Source: Kluyveromyces lactis
Taxonomy: Eukaryota; Ascomycota; Saccharomycetes; Saccharomycetales; Saccharomycetaceae
Assembly: GCF_000002515.2 (NCBI RefSeq)
Contig: NC_006039.1
Location: 930,001 to 994,000 of the forward strand
Direction of reading: 5' to 3'
DNA length: 64,000 nucleotides
The notes beneath the pieces were generated by a model that did no database searches, was not told the origin of the DNA, and saw nothing but the letters and a program-made list of their open reading frames with translations. Both the position numbers and the translations under genes were made by a program. Positions 39,789 through 48,785 of this stretch are shown here, piece by piece (position 1 is the first letter of the stretch; every line of letters starts with the position of its first letter).

Positions 39789-40853
39789 ATGCTCTCTCGA
39801 AGAAAGAGGACCATAACTGGAAAACCTGTTGCGAAACATGTACCGAAGATCAAACCTTCCAAGGCCAGGAAGATAATTAGACGTTTCCATCTATTGATTC
39901 AGAAGAGAAGAGTGATATGCAACAAGCTGCGATGTGATATAGTAGAAAACGATGAAGAGGCCAACGCTATTAATATTGAGAATTTTTTCCGAAAGAATAA
40001 AACTTTACAGGAAGATTTTAATAAGGGCAAAAAGTCTAGACGACCAAATCCAAGATTAGAGGAATTACTTGTTCATGTGCAAAGCATTGAACACAGTCAG
40101 CAATTATGTCAAATTCTTGGTTATATATGTGGAGAAATTGAAGAAGATGGCGGTTTGCAGAATTACCAATTTGCTAGTACAGTTGGTCAGGATTCCAACA
40201 GAGGTGGTGATTCATCTAAACAATTGGTAAAGTGGTGCAAAGAACTCGGGGTGGATAAAGCTCTGGGTATGAATGCGTTGGAATTGGGATCCCTTAGTGC
40301 GAAAAATCATATTTCTGTGTGTGGTCTCTTTAATCCCGTTGTTAGGATTGATCTTAACTCAAATGATACTGTAAATATTGAAAGGCAGGATTTCATGAAA
40401 AGACCATTACCAAAGGATGAATCGCAGAGATTTGACCTGATATCATGCTCACTTGTATTGAATTTCGTGCCGACACCCCTTCAAAGAGGCCAAATGATAC
40501 TTCGATTCAAACAGTTTCTGAAATGTAACAAGAAAACGTATTTGTTTCTAGTTATACCTCTACCTTGCTTGACGAACTCAAGATACATGACTAAAGACAG
40601 ATTCAATGAAATCATGCATGCGCTAGGGTATAGAAAAATAAGATTTAAAGAAGCAAAGAAGGTGGCTTATTGGCTTTACGAACTCGAACAATCTGAAAAC
40701 ACAATGTGTTCCTCACAAAATATGAACCAATTCGCCAAAAAAGCAAAATTATTGGACAAACCAGGCATGAACAACTTTTCAATTACATTTCCAAACAGGC
40801 AACCTTCCCATCAAGGCATTTATACAACGACCAAGCCCCTGTTCTCTAGGTAA
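39789..40853 (+). CDS. BMT2: 25S rRNA (adenine-2142 N1) methyltransferase Bmt2
   Basis: Bmt2 makes m1A2142 in 25S rRNA in the nucleolus. MLSRRKRTITGKP and KPSKARKIIRRFHLLIQKR are nearly the same as in S. cerevisiae and form the basic N terminus. The Rossmann SAM-binding core follows: QFASTVGQDSNRGGDSSKQLVKW, NALELGSLSAKNHIS, VVRIDLNSND, DFMKRPLPKDESQRFDLISC and SLVLNFVPTPLQRGQMI. FLVIPLPCLTNSRYM and PGMNNFSITF are family markers. It is 354 residues against 337, with a slightly longer C terminus. It is divergent from MAK5, as in S. cerevisiae. Confidence 0.95.
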   Translation: MLSRRKRTITGKPVAKHVPKIKPSKARKIIRRFHLLIQKRRVICNKLRCDIVENDEEANAINIENFFRKNKTLQEDFNKGKKSRRPNPRLEELLVHVQSIEHSQQLCQILGYICGEIEEDGGLQNYQFASTVGQDSNRGGDSSKQLVKWCKELGVDKALGMNALELGSLSAKNHISVCGLFNPVVRIDLNSNDTVNIERQDFMKRPLPKDESQRFDLISCSLVLNFVPTPLQRGQMILRFKQFLKCNKKTYLFLVIPLPCLTNSRYMTKDRFNEIMHALGYRKIRFKEAKKVAYWLYELEQSENTMCSSQNMNQFAKKAKLLDKPGMNNFSITFPNRQPSHQGIYTTTKPLFSR

Positions 40854-41067
40854 TAACGGCGGTATCTATGTGTATGTATGCATCAAAACGTACTTAATGA
40901 TATACATAATCATGGACTTTCAAACATCAAAAAAAAAAAGTCCTACAGAATATTAAACTAAATATTCGGATACGTTAGACAGTACCTGTGATATATGTGG
41001 CATATTCTGGGTGAATAATTATCAGCGTAAACCAATAAGAACTCTATATATACAGTGCTTGACCAAT

Positions 41068-41481
41068 ATGGTGGTACACATTTTAGGTAAAGGTTTCAAG
41101 GGTAAAGAAATTATTAAAATTGGTCTAGCCTCTAAATTCTATGGTATCGGTTTGAAGACAGCAGAAAAGATCTGTTCAAAGCTAGGTTTCTACCCATGGA
41201 TGAGGATGCATCAGCTTACAGAGCCACAAGTAATGGCTATTACAAGTGAACTGGCTAATATGACAATTGAAGGTGATGCACGTGCTATTGTAAAGGAAAA
41301 CATCGCTTTGAAGAGAAGCATTGGTTCTTATGAAGGTATGAGACATGCTCTAGGACTTCCAGTCCGTGGTCAACGCACGAGAAATAATGCAAAGGTGGCT
41401 AGAAGGTTAAATAAGGTTGATAGAAGGGGATACCATACACAAACAAGAAGTCCGATCTTAGAACAAATTTCGAATTTATGA
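41068..41481 (+). CDS. SWS2: mitochondrial ribosomal protein uS13m (Sws2)
   Basis: A small-subunit mitochondrial ribosomal protein of the bacterial S13 family. [39 protein letters not shown] and [19 protein letters not shown] match S. cerevisiae Sws2 closely, and [12 protein letters not shown] is the S13 signature (RGQRTxTNA). The ATG at 41068 gives 137 residues (S. cerevisiae 143); the frame is open from 41011, but those 19 residues have no counterpart. The C terminus differs ([16 protein letters not shown]). It is convergent with PMS1, as YNL081C/YNL082W are. Confidence 0.95.
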   Translation: MVVHILGKGFKGKEIIKIGLASKFYGIGLKTAEKICSKLGFYPWMRMHQLTEPQVMAITSELANMTIEGDARAIVKENIALKRSIGSYEGMRHALGLPVRGQRTRNNAKVARRLNKVDRRGYHTQTRSPILEQISNL

Positions 41482-41619
41482 AGTGCGACTAAAGTATGGA
41501 TGACACAAAATTATTACCCATATAATTGATAATATCGGATATAAAATACAAAGTGCTGCCGATCGTTACACAACTTTAAACCCCTTTCTAATGTATATCT
41601 TGTAAATAAGTTACTCAGA

Positions 41620-44391
41620 TTATATCATATAGTCGTCGCAGAACGAGTCCCAATCTTTCAATTCCATAAGGTGCCTCAGAGTTGGTCTACCATGAGGGCA
41701 ATTCCAAGGCTTTTCCAAGTCGCTTAGATTATTGACTACCTTTTTCATTGTGCGCATGCTTAACGGCTTACCTATCATGATACTACTTCTACAAGCTCTC
41801 ATGGCAAACATGGAACGAATCTTTGAGCATCTAATATTGGACATATCATGGCCTTCATGCTCACGAATGAGTTGAATCAATTCGTGAAAGTCATACTCAG
41901 TAAACATTGTATTTTTAGATACTGGGAAGCTCACCAATTTAATTCTTTGGCCAGGTTCTTCTTCTTGATCTATGCTTAATTTAAAGCCATTCTTACTAAA
42001 AACGTCTTTATATTCCATCACTAATAATTCATCAATCACGCTTAGCTCTAAAGTCTTTAGTGAAAGTAAAGATTGAGATTTAAAGACGGTATTCTTCTGC
42101 AACATCTCAAAATTGTATTTTTCATCACTAGCGTGTTGATCGACTATGAAGAGATCAAATGCGCCTTCCTTGCATCTGGTGACTATTATGAAGCCTAGAT
42201 TGAATTGTCCAACGATAGTCATGTTCTGAAAATCGTTCTTGGAGACGGTCAACGTTAATAAATGTTCTGCTTTTTCTTTATCATCGATCGAAGCAATTTC
42301 ATTGACTAATCTCTCGTGCTTTATCGCTTTATCAATTTCAATCGCACAAACAACTTTTTGCGATTTCTCAGCTTCTATCTTAAGGGAGGCACGGACAGAG
42401 GTAACTAAGTTATTGATTTGGTGTAAAGATAGAGATTCTGAAGAAGATCCTTCTATTTGCTTCTTGATTTGTTCCAAATCAGATTCGTTCTCCACAGTAT
42501 TCTTAAAAACAATATCGGTACCATTTTCAAAATCGTCATCTGAGTAGTCCGATTCATTCGGACTATGGTTATGGCTATGTCTGCAACTATCATTGCCGGA
42601 ATGGCTGGTATGTGGGTGAAATACTAGCTTATTATCACGATCTTGTGATGCAGGTATTGTCGATATATTGTTGTCTATCTGGACGACAAGTTCATCTACC
42701 TCAACTGGCGATTTTTCAATATCAACGTTTGACATTCTTCTATGTAAGAAATCACCTAATTGGATATGGTTTCCTTTGGGGGTAACTTTTAAGTTATTTT
42801 TATCGATATCGACATCCTCTGATTCATCTAATTCTTTACTGATGACATTCGATTCACTCTCAATGGTATTTTCCAGGTCAGAGTCAACAAAAAGCCGTTT
42901 TGTGTCCCCTTCCTTCTCATGCGGGTTCAGCAAATGAGGACCAGTATTTACATCTTCGGCAACATAATCAAGATGATTATTCGCACTAATCTCATCCTTA
43001 TGCACGGACTCTCTATGATTGTGTAATTTATCGTCAAATCCATCATCTAGGTCTTCTGTTTCGACAGTACTGCTTTTCAGTTCGCTCTGTTCGCTCTCTC
43101 CCTTCATTTTGGCAAGAGTTGGAGATCTCAAGGGTGATATCAGCCTTGGTAATTCATGCACTTCATCTTTGATAATAGTCGGATGCCGGAGGTGATTACC
43201 ATTGGAAATAATTTTCGAATTTTCACTATTGTGTAGTGTGCTGGCATCTAATGGTTCAACTTTAATTCTTTTAGGCCCAAAGGGATTATCGGATGTTGTT
43301 TCCGATTTGGGTACCACGAAACCTTGCTTCTGGAAAAACAATTGAAGTGATTCTCTCAACGCGTCAAGAACATACTCTTCATAATGTAAACTCACTGTTC
43401 GTTTATCAGGAGTTACATTCAAATCCAAAAATTTGGTGCCAACTCGAAAATCAAGAACAAACGACGGATATTGAACATTGTTGAAGCTTTGGTATGTTTC
43501 ATTAATAGTTTTAGCGACTTTAGGGTAATCAACTGGCCGTTTATTAATGTAAACATACTGTCTGTCTTTGCTTGCTCTGCCGCAACCAAATGAGACCATT
43601 GATATCTGACCAGTAATCTTGACCTGAAACTCGGAAGCATTTTCCTCCTTTTGATTTTCGGGAAGTATTGAGGTGTGTCTGATATTAGAAAGGTCTAAGT
43701 CCACGTCAATGCTAGCTAGCCCCTTCCCCGCATTGGATCCAAATACAGAAACTAAATTTCGAGTAATATCAGACTTCCCTATTGATGATAATATGAGAGT
43801 TTTCTTTCCTGAAGGTAAAACATTGCTCACAGATATTTTTACGTTTGTCTGAATAATAGCATAGCTTTGAATGAGATCAATGCTTCGATTGAATTGTCTT
43901 TTGTAATTCTTTATAAAGTCTTTTTTCCTAACGGGTAAAGTATCGAAAAGGTTAGATACTAACACAGTAGTTCCTGTGTTCCTTGAACATATGATTTTAT
44001 TGCAAGTACCTGAATGATTGAAAACTATTTTGTAAGCTTTAGGTCCCTTAGTAGTTGTTGTAATAATAACTTTTCCCATCTGACATAACGATGCTATAGC
44101 CTCACCTCTAAATCCAAATGACGTGACCTTGGAAACGTCCTCAAAAGACGAAATTTTCGATGTCCGATGTTTCTGGCCAACATTATCCAGATCATCCTCA
44201 GAAATACCAACCCCATTATCAGCGCATTCTATGGATTCAATACCATAATTCTTGAATATGATTTCGATTTTATCAGCTTTCGCATCTAAACTATTCTCTA
44301 GTAGCTCTTTGATTGCACTACGCAAATCAACGATCACCTGGCCAGAAGTAATCTTATGAATATCTGCATTTTCTATAGCCTGAATACCCAT
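41620..44391 (-). CDS. PMS1: DNA mismatch repair protein Pms1 (MutL homologue)
   Basis: Pms1 pairs with Mlh1 as MutL-alpha in post-replicative mismatch repair. The GHKL ATPase domain fills residues 1-~350: KELLENSLDAKA (motif I), IECADNGVGIS (II), TSFGFRGEAIASL (III) and GTTVLVSNLFDTLPVRKK. VYINKRPVDYPKV and DLNVTPDKRTV complete the MutL core. A long acidic linker (~360-690) follows. The C-terminal domain has the endonuclease motif DQHASDEKYNFE (DQHAx2Ex4E) at ~750-761, plus ACRSSIMIGKPL and CPHGRPTLRHLMEL for metal binding and Mlh1 contact. It is 923 residues against 873 in S. cerevisiae, the extra length being in the linker. REV7 starts divergently 234 bases away. Confidence 0.97.
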   Translation of the reverse strand: MGIQAIENADIHKITSGQVIVDLRSAIKELLENSLDAKADKIEIIFKNYGIESIECADNGVGISEDDLDNVGQKHRTSKISSFEDVSKVTSFGFRGEAIASLCQMGKVIITTTTKGPKAYKIVFNHSGTCNKIICSRNTGTTVLVSNLFDTLPVRKKDFIKNYKRQFNRSIDLIQSYAIIQTNVKISVSNVLPSGKKTLILSSIGKSDITRNLVSVFGSNAGKGLASIDVDLDLSNIRHTSILPENQKEENASEFQVKITGQISMVSFGCGRASKDRQYVYINKRPVDYPKVAKTINETYQSFNNVQYPSFVLDFRVGTKFLDLNVTPDKRTVSLHYEEYVLDALRESLQLFFQKQGFVVPKSETTSDNPFGPKRIKVEPLDASTLHNSENSKIISNGNHLRHPTIIKDEVHELPRLISPLRSPTLAKMKGESEQSELKSSTVETEDLDDGFDDKLHNHRESVHKDEISANNHLDYVAEDVNTGPHLLNPHEKEGDTKRLFVDSDLENTIESESNVISKELDESEDVDIDKNNLKVTPKGNHIQLGDFLHRRMSNVDIEKSPVEVDELVVQIDNNISTIPASQDRDNKLVFHPHTSHSGNDSCRHSHNHSPNESDYSDDDFENGTDIVFKNTVENESDLEQIKKQIEGSSSESLSLHQINNLVTSVRASLKIEAEKSQKVVCAIEIDKAIKHERLVNEIASIDDKEKAEHLLTLTVSKNDFQNMTIVGQFNLGFIIVTRCKEGAFDLFIVDQHASDEKYNFEMLQKNTVFKSQSLLSLKTLELSVIDELLVMEYKDVFSKNGFKLSIDQEEEPGQRIKLVSFPVSKNTMFTEYDFHELIQLIREHEGHDMSNIRCSKIRSMFAMRACRSSIMIGKPLSMRTMKKVVNNLSDLEKPWNCPHGRPTLRHLMELKDWDSFCDDYMI

Positions 44392-44625
44392 AATTATTTA
44401 CTCTGTCGGCATGTCTCTTTACATTACCACTAACAAATTCCTTGGTGTGCGCTCAACTGTAATTCAATTATGTAAGATGTTTTATTTTAAAGGTTTTCAA
44501 AATACTAAGCTCGTAGGATCACTCAATGGAAATTGTCATAATACAAACATTTACGGTAAGAACAGTAAATTCTCTATGGCACACTGACGCTACATCGACT
44601 TTGAGAGAATTACTGACTTTCGTGA
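44392..44625. promoter_or_regulatory. shared divergent promoter PMS1 / REV7
   Basis: Only 234 bases separate the start codons of two DNA-repair genes. I see no MCB box or other strong motif, but any promoter of either gene must lie here or in the coding ends. Confidence 0.5.
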
Positions 44626-45321
44626 ATGAAGTTCATCGAAAAATGGCTTCCGGTTTATTTGAAAGCTTGGATTCAGCTTATCTGGTATCATAGAGACATT
44701 TACCCTAGAGAAACCTTTTCCTGGACAGATTATCACGCATTCAACTTACCTAGCCATATACCAGTGAATGTGAATCCTGAATTGCAAAAGTACTTAGATG
44801 AATTATGTGATGATATTCTCAGTAAGCTTAAACAATTACACTATTTGAATTTGTATATTTGTGAATGTGACGATGAGGACTATGTCATTGAAAGATACTG
44901 CCTTGATTTTGGGGACATCAACCATCTTGATAAGACAGAAGCTAACACCGATCAGGAAAACCTTGTATTTGACGAATTCAGATCATCGATATACTCTCTG
45001 ATTGCGCATTTAGAGAAGCTTCCGCAACTAGAGCCAGGTAAATATACCTTTGACATTGTTATCGAAACGGTCGAAATGAGTTTGGGCCATATGTCAAATG
45101 AGAATTTACCTCGATCAAAGGAAAATGTAACCAATTTAGAAAGAGATTGGAATTGGGTAAAGTACAAAGACCCGTCAAATGACTTTCCTAGTGCAGGACA
45201 ATCACAGGAGAGAGTTAAGATGTATTCTTTAGTAGGATGTGATTTGAATTCTTTGGTTTTCCATCAGTTTGCAGAACGACTTGTACCACAGGATAATAAC
45301 ATATCTACATCAATAGAATAA
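44626..45321 (+). CDS. REV7: DNA polymerase zeta subunit Rev7 (HORMA domain)
   Basis: Rev7 is the HORMA-domain subunit that supports Rev3 in translesion synthesis by polymerase zeta. WLPVYLKAWIQLIWYHRDIYP at the N terminus, VFDEFRSSIYSLIAHLEKLPQLEPG in the centre and YSLVGCDLNSLVFHQFAERLVP at the end align with S. cerevisiae Rev7. It is 231 residues against 245; the HORMA fold with its seat-belt C terminus takes up almost the whole chain. In S. cerevisiae REV7 (YIL139C) lies beside AXL2 (YIL140W). Here it lies between PMS1 and SAL1, with AXL2 5 kb further on, an interleaving expected for an unduplicated genome. Confidence 0.94.
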   Translation: MKFIEKWLPVYLKAWIQLIWYHRDIYPRETFSWTDYHAFNLPSHIPVNVNPELQKYLDELCDDILSKLKQLHYLNLYICECDDEDYVIERYCLDFGDINHLDKTEANTDQENLVFDEFRSSIYSLIAHLEKLPQLEPGKYTFDIVIETVEMSLGHMSNENLPRSKENVTNLERDWNWVKYKDPSNDFPSAGQSQERVKMYSLVGCDLNSLVFHQFAERLVPQDNNISTSIE

Positions 45322-45441
45322 GTCTTCCAAAATGATTTTACCCTTAATTATTTCAAAAAGTTATGATATTAAGACAGATGATTTTTCATTTGAATATATA
45401 ATATTGTGAATGCAGAAATATACAAGTATGGGAACAAGCGA

Positions 45442-46995
45442 CTATTCTAGCTTCATTAGCCGCTTTAAGTTTTCATAGCATAGGTAACTAATGGAGACAG
45501 CAGGACACACCTTGGCTAAGTTCGGTACCAGACCTTTAAATAGACCCTGGTACCCTTCTCTTTGAATTGTCTTTTTCAGAACATCTGAAAAGCCATTGTA
45601 AGTATGTGGATGAGCATAGGTACCTTGGGCTTGCAATCTGGTTCTTAGTAAATTTATAGGATACACCAGTGTAGCACCCACAGTACCACTAAACGCACCC
45701 ATGGGTAAAACTATTAGGTTGCTAATGATAACTTCGTCTTCTGGAAGACCGGTTTTCTTGGCCTCTTTCTTAATGTACCACTTTTTTAAAGCGGAAAATG
45801 TTCCTAAGTCGAGAGCTGCGTACGGGAAAATACCCATTACACCAATGTGAACACCCCTGTAAAACAACCGTATACCACCCTGTTGGTACATTTCCTTTGC
45901 GGTTTGTAATAATATTGATGACTTCTTGAGATTGGTATTAAGAGGAGCGCATTGAATTCTGTATTTTAGCGTATCGATTGGATAAACAGAGAATTGCGCA
46001 GCAACACCACCTAAACCACCTGCGATGTACGTTGATAATCTAGATAACTCCGAAGTATCCTTGACATTTTCCAATCTTGCCATGATTCTCTTTGCCATTT
46101 CGAAAGAACCGAATTTGATGGCCGATTCCGGGAAAACTTTTACAACATTGAGACCATTACCCACGTAAAATGCACGTAATCCACCCTGTCTATATAACGT
46201 GGTCGCAGCCTTTATTAGAGGCGATTTAATTTTAGATAAATCAGCGTTAGGATTCTTAGCTAGTAAGGTATCTTTTGAATTTAACAAAGTGGAAGACAAG
46301 TCTGTTCTTGCAATCAAGAAGACTTTAATTCTATCAAACGGAGCTGTGCACGTACGTGATACAACTCCGGAGCAACCACCCGCAATAAAGAATCCAAAAC
46401 CTTTGATGAAGTCGTTAATTAAGGTAACATCACCTTCACTGGAAAGATCTACGTCTTCATTGAATAAATAAAAATATGCATATGCTGTGTTCAATCTTGA
46501 CCCCTCTTTTCTGGGTACGAAAAGTAGGAAGTCTCGCCATTGTTCATAAGTGATGTACGATTTTCTGTTGAATGCCCAGTCCACGAAATTCGAAATTTTG
46601 GAAGGTTTCTTACGTTGTTTCGAATCTGCCACATCCTTTATGTCATGATCCTCTCTGAACTGTGAAAGATATTTGGAAAGTTCTTCCATCTTAATTCTCC
46701 CATCGTTATCCTTATCGATCTTTTGGAATCCGACCTTGATCTGGGTTTCCGCCGTAGTAACGTATTTTTCGAAATCATTAAAATCTATTACCGAATCTTT
46801 ATTCTGGTCCAACGACTTAAAGATATGTTCGATTGCCTCAGGGGATCCTTTTAACGGATGATCCGATTTCTCGAATGCCTGTTGCAACGTTCTGATATCA
46901 ATTTTACCGGTATGGTTAATATCTATCGTTTCAAACAACTTCAAATGGCGCTTTTTCTGTTCTTCCGGGGACTCATCTCCAATTGAGTTAGACAT
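45442..46995 (-). CDS. SAL1: calcium-dependent mitochondrial ATP-Mg/Pi carrier Sal1
   Basis: Sal1 is an inner-membrane adenine nucleotide carrier with an N-terminal calcium sensor (SCaMC type), overlapping in function with Aac2. Residues ~18-115 contain EF-hand loops (DINHTGKIDIRTL, DQNKDSVIDFNDF, DKDNDGRIKMEEL). Three carrier repeats follow from ~205 to the end, with PxD/E-x-x-K/R signatures: PFDRIKVF, YPIDTLKYR and YPINLLRTRL. FIAGGCSGVVSRTCTAPFDR and GLGGVAAQFSVYP open repeats 1 and 2. It is 517 residues against 545 in S. cerevisiae (in which some laboratory strains carry a broken allele); here the frame is whole. YNL083W lies beside PMS1 and END3 in S. cerevisiae, which fits this block. 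Confidence 0.95.
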   Translation of the reverse strand: MSNSIGDESPEEQKKRHLKLFETIDINHTGKIDIRTLQQAFEKSDHPLKGSPEAIEHIFKSLDQNKDSVIDFNDFEKYVTTAETQIKVGFQKIDKDNDGRIKMEELSKYLSQFREDHDIKDVADSKQRKKPSKISNFVDWAFNRKSYITYEQWRDFLLFVPRKEGSRLNTAYAYFYLFNEDVDLSSEGDVTLINDFIKGFGFFIAGGCSGVVSRTCTAPFDRIKVFLIARTDLSSTLLNSKDTLLAKNPNADLSKIKSPLIKAATTLYRQGGLRAFYVGNGLNVVKVFPESAIKFGSFEMAKRIMARLENVKDTSELSRLSTYIAGGLGGVAAQFSVYPIDTLKYRIQCAPLNTNLKKSSILLQTAKEMYQQGGIRLFYRGVHIGVMGIFPYAALDLGTFSALKKWYIKKEAKKTGLPEDEVIISNLIVLPMGAFSGTVGATLVYPINLLRTRLQAQGTYAHPHTYNGFSDVLKKTIQREGYQGLFKGLVPNLAKVCPAVSISYLCYENLKRLMKLE

Positions 46996-47686
46996 GGTGG
47001 AGATAATTTTATCGATTCTAAATTTAATTCCAACTTCACAACGAAAAACTAAAGAAGAAACAGAAGATCAAAGTATATCAAACCACTTTGATAAATCAGA
47101 ATAAATACCAGGACACCCGACGTTGGTGTTGTTGTTTTTGTTTTATTTTTTTATTCTTTTAACACTTGAAGAAGAGACTAGAAACAAAGAACAAATAAGT
47201 AACAACTATAATACAGCAGCCCTTCTTTACGTCAATCTATGGAAAGCAAAGAGTGGTTAAAAAAGAAGAATATGTTAATGTTCTATTGTTCTAGTTCTAC
47301 TGAACGGTGTCTGATGTGTATATTGTTTGAACCTCTCGGACTTCCACTCTTCGACAGATCTGTGTAGACATTAATACAAAAATTTACCATTTTTAACAGA
47401 AAGTCGATGTGATGTTTTTAGTTTCTTTAACTGTATTTTTTTTTCTTTCTATCTGTATCTCATGGTTTAAACTCTGAAATTCTAAAGCAGTTTACAGGAC
47501 CACAGAGAGGCTCTACTGGTTCACTGATACAGGTGAGCCGAATAATGTTGATAGTCATGATGACTAGCTCGGGATAGCCGGAGATGACAGTATATTAATA
47601 CTGGTACTTTTCGTAGGGCTGTACATGAAAAGAGATGGTTTTTTTTTCAATTACATGATACATAATCATAAATATACCGTTGGTAC

Positions 47687-47704
47687 TCACGTGAAATCAC
47701 GTGA
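47687..47704. promoter_or_regulatory. two CACGTG boxes one helical turn apart
   Basis: CACGTG at 47688-47693 and again at 47698-47703, 10 bases apart and both preceded by T and followed by A (TCACGTGA). Cbf1 or another bHLH factor could bind both on the same DNA face. Confidence 0.6.
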
Positions 47705-47769
47705 CCTGTCTTGTGCCCCTCTTTCATCCTTGGTTAGTTTCTGCTTTTGTGGTTGTAGTATAATGCACA

Positions 47770-47794
47770 GAGCTGCGGAATCTTTACGCAGCTC
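47770..47794. repeat. perfect 8-bp inverted repeat, 9-base loop
   Basis: GAGCTGCG (47770-47777) and CGCAGCTC (47787-47794) around nine bases, ~775 bases upstream of SAL1. It has the same arm and loop lengths as the repeat at 16717-16741 but a different sequence. Confidence 0.6.
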
Positions 47795-48785
47795 ATAAAA
47801 CCGGAAAAACTACTAATATCAACCACCGTTTTTTTCGTACGACTAGTTGTAAGTAAACATTTCAGCGATCCGTTAGTGCCACACAAAATCAGGCACTATA
47901 GAACGATGAAGGCTGAATAGTTTTTCCGATTCGATTATCTTTTCGTCTTTTCTTTTACAAGAAACACTAGGGCTGTCTTCAGCCTTTCATTCCTTCATTC
48001 AAACACATTGGAAGAGGGGTGCTATATCGTCACCTTTTGTCTCCTCTTCTATTCTTACCCACTAAACTGTTTCTTCGCTTTTTTCTCTTTCTTCTCTCCG
48101 ACTCTCTCCTCCCCCCACGGTTGAGCGATTCCTATCTGCGAATGCCGATATTTCCAACAAAAACCGGGTCCCTCTCGAGAATAAATCACTGCAGAAATCC
48201 CAACTAATGCTTATACCTTATCCATGTGTGAGAGAAGGGACTTCGGATATGGTAATGCAGAGCCATCAGATACAGTTACTTTTCACTTATCAGTCCGATG
48301 GCTATGTAGGTTCCTTTTTTTTTGTTTTGGTTTTTTTGTTTTGGTGATGGATAAGGTTTATCATCTCTTATATTCTTACTTCACGTAAACCGTATGCCGA
48401 CTCTGGCTTACTGAGTGGTTTTTTTTTTTTCTCATGCAAACCCTCGGCGTTCCATTATTGTAGACTTGAAGAAATATATATATAAATAATCAGTTAACTT
48501 TTTTAGCAGTCTTTATCAGATTTAGCGTCTGGTTGTTGGTAATTCCATCAGTGCAGTGTCGTTATTCTTTATTTTTTAATATCTGCGCATCTGATTGATC
48601 TTCTTTCTGCTCTCAGTGAAATATCAGAACGCAATAATAGGGTTTTTCTCCAAGAAAATTGAGCTTTTAATATTGAAGATTTATTTAAAATCGGGGAAAA
48701 CTCAATTAGTTAATAAATCCATTTTAAGCTATACGATATTTGTTTCTTCTTATTTGGTTGAATCTTTCCATATCTCACAAGAACA

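Larger units (their letters stand above)
46996..48785. other. long divergent promoter SAL1 / mitochondrial thioesterase
   Basis: The largest gene-poor stretch, 1.8 kb. It is rich in T and pyrimidine runs (for example near 47141-47160, 48310-48345, 48419-48430 and the C/T-rich 48030-48120). It holds a pair of CACGTG boxes and a perfect inverted repeat (both listed). A TATATATATAAATA box lies near 48475-48488. The 62-codon frame at 48019-48207 is read through pyrimidine-rich DNA and is not credible. I recognise no tRNA or snoRNA. Confidence 0.6.

Noticed and set aside
48019-48207. 62-codon hydrophobic frame in the SAL1/thioesterase gap
   Set aside because: Its Leu/Phe/Ser content comes from C/T-rich DNA; no homologue or sensible start context.
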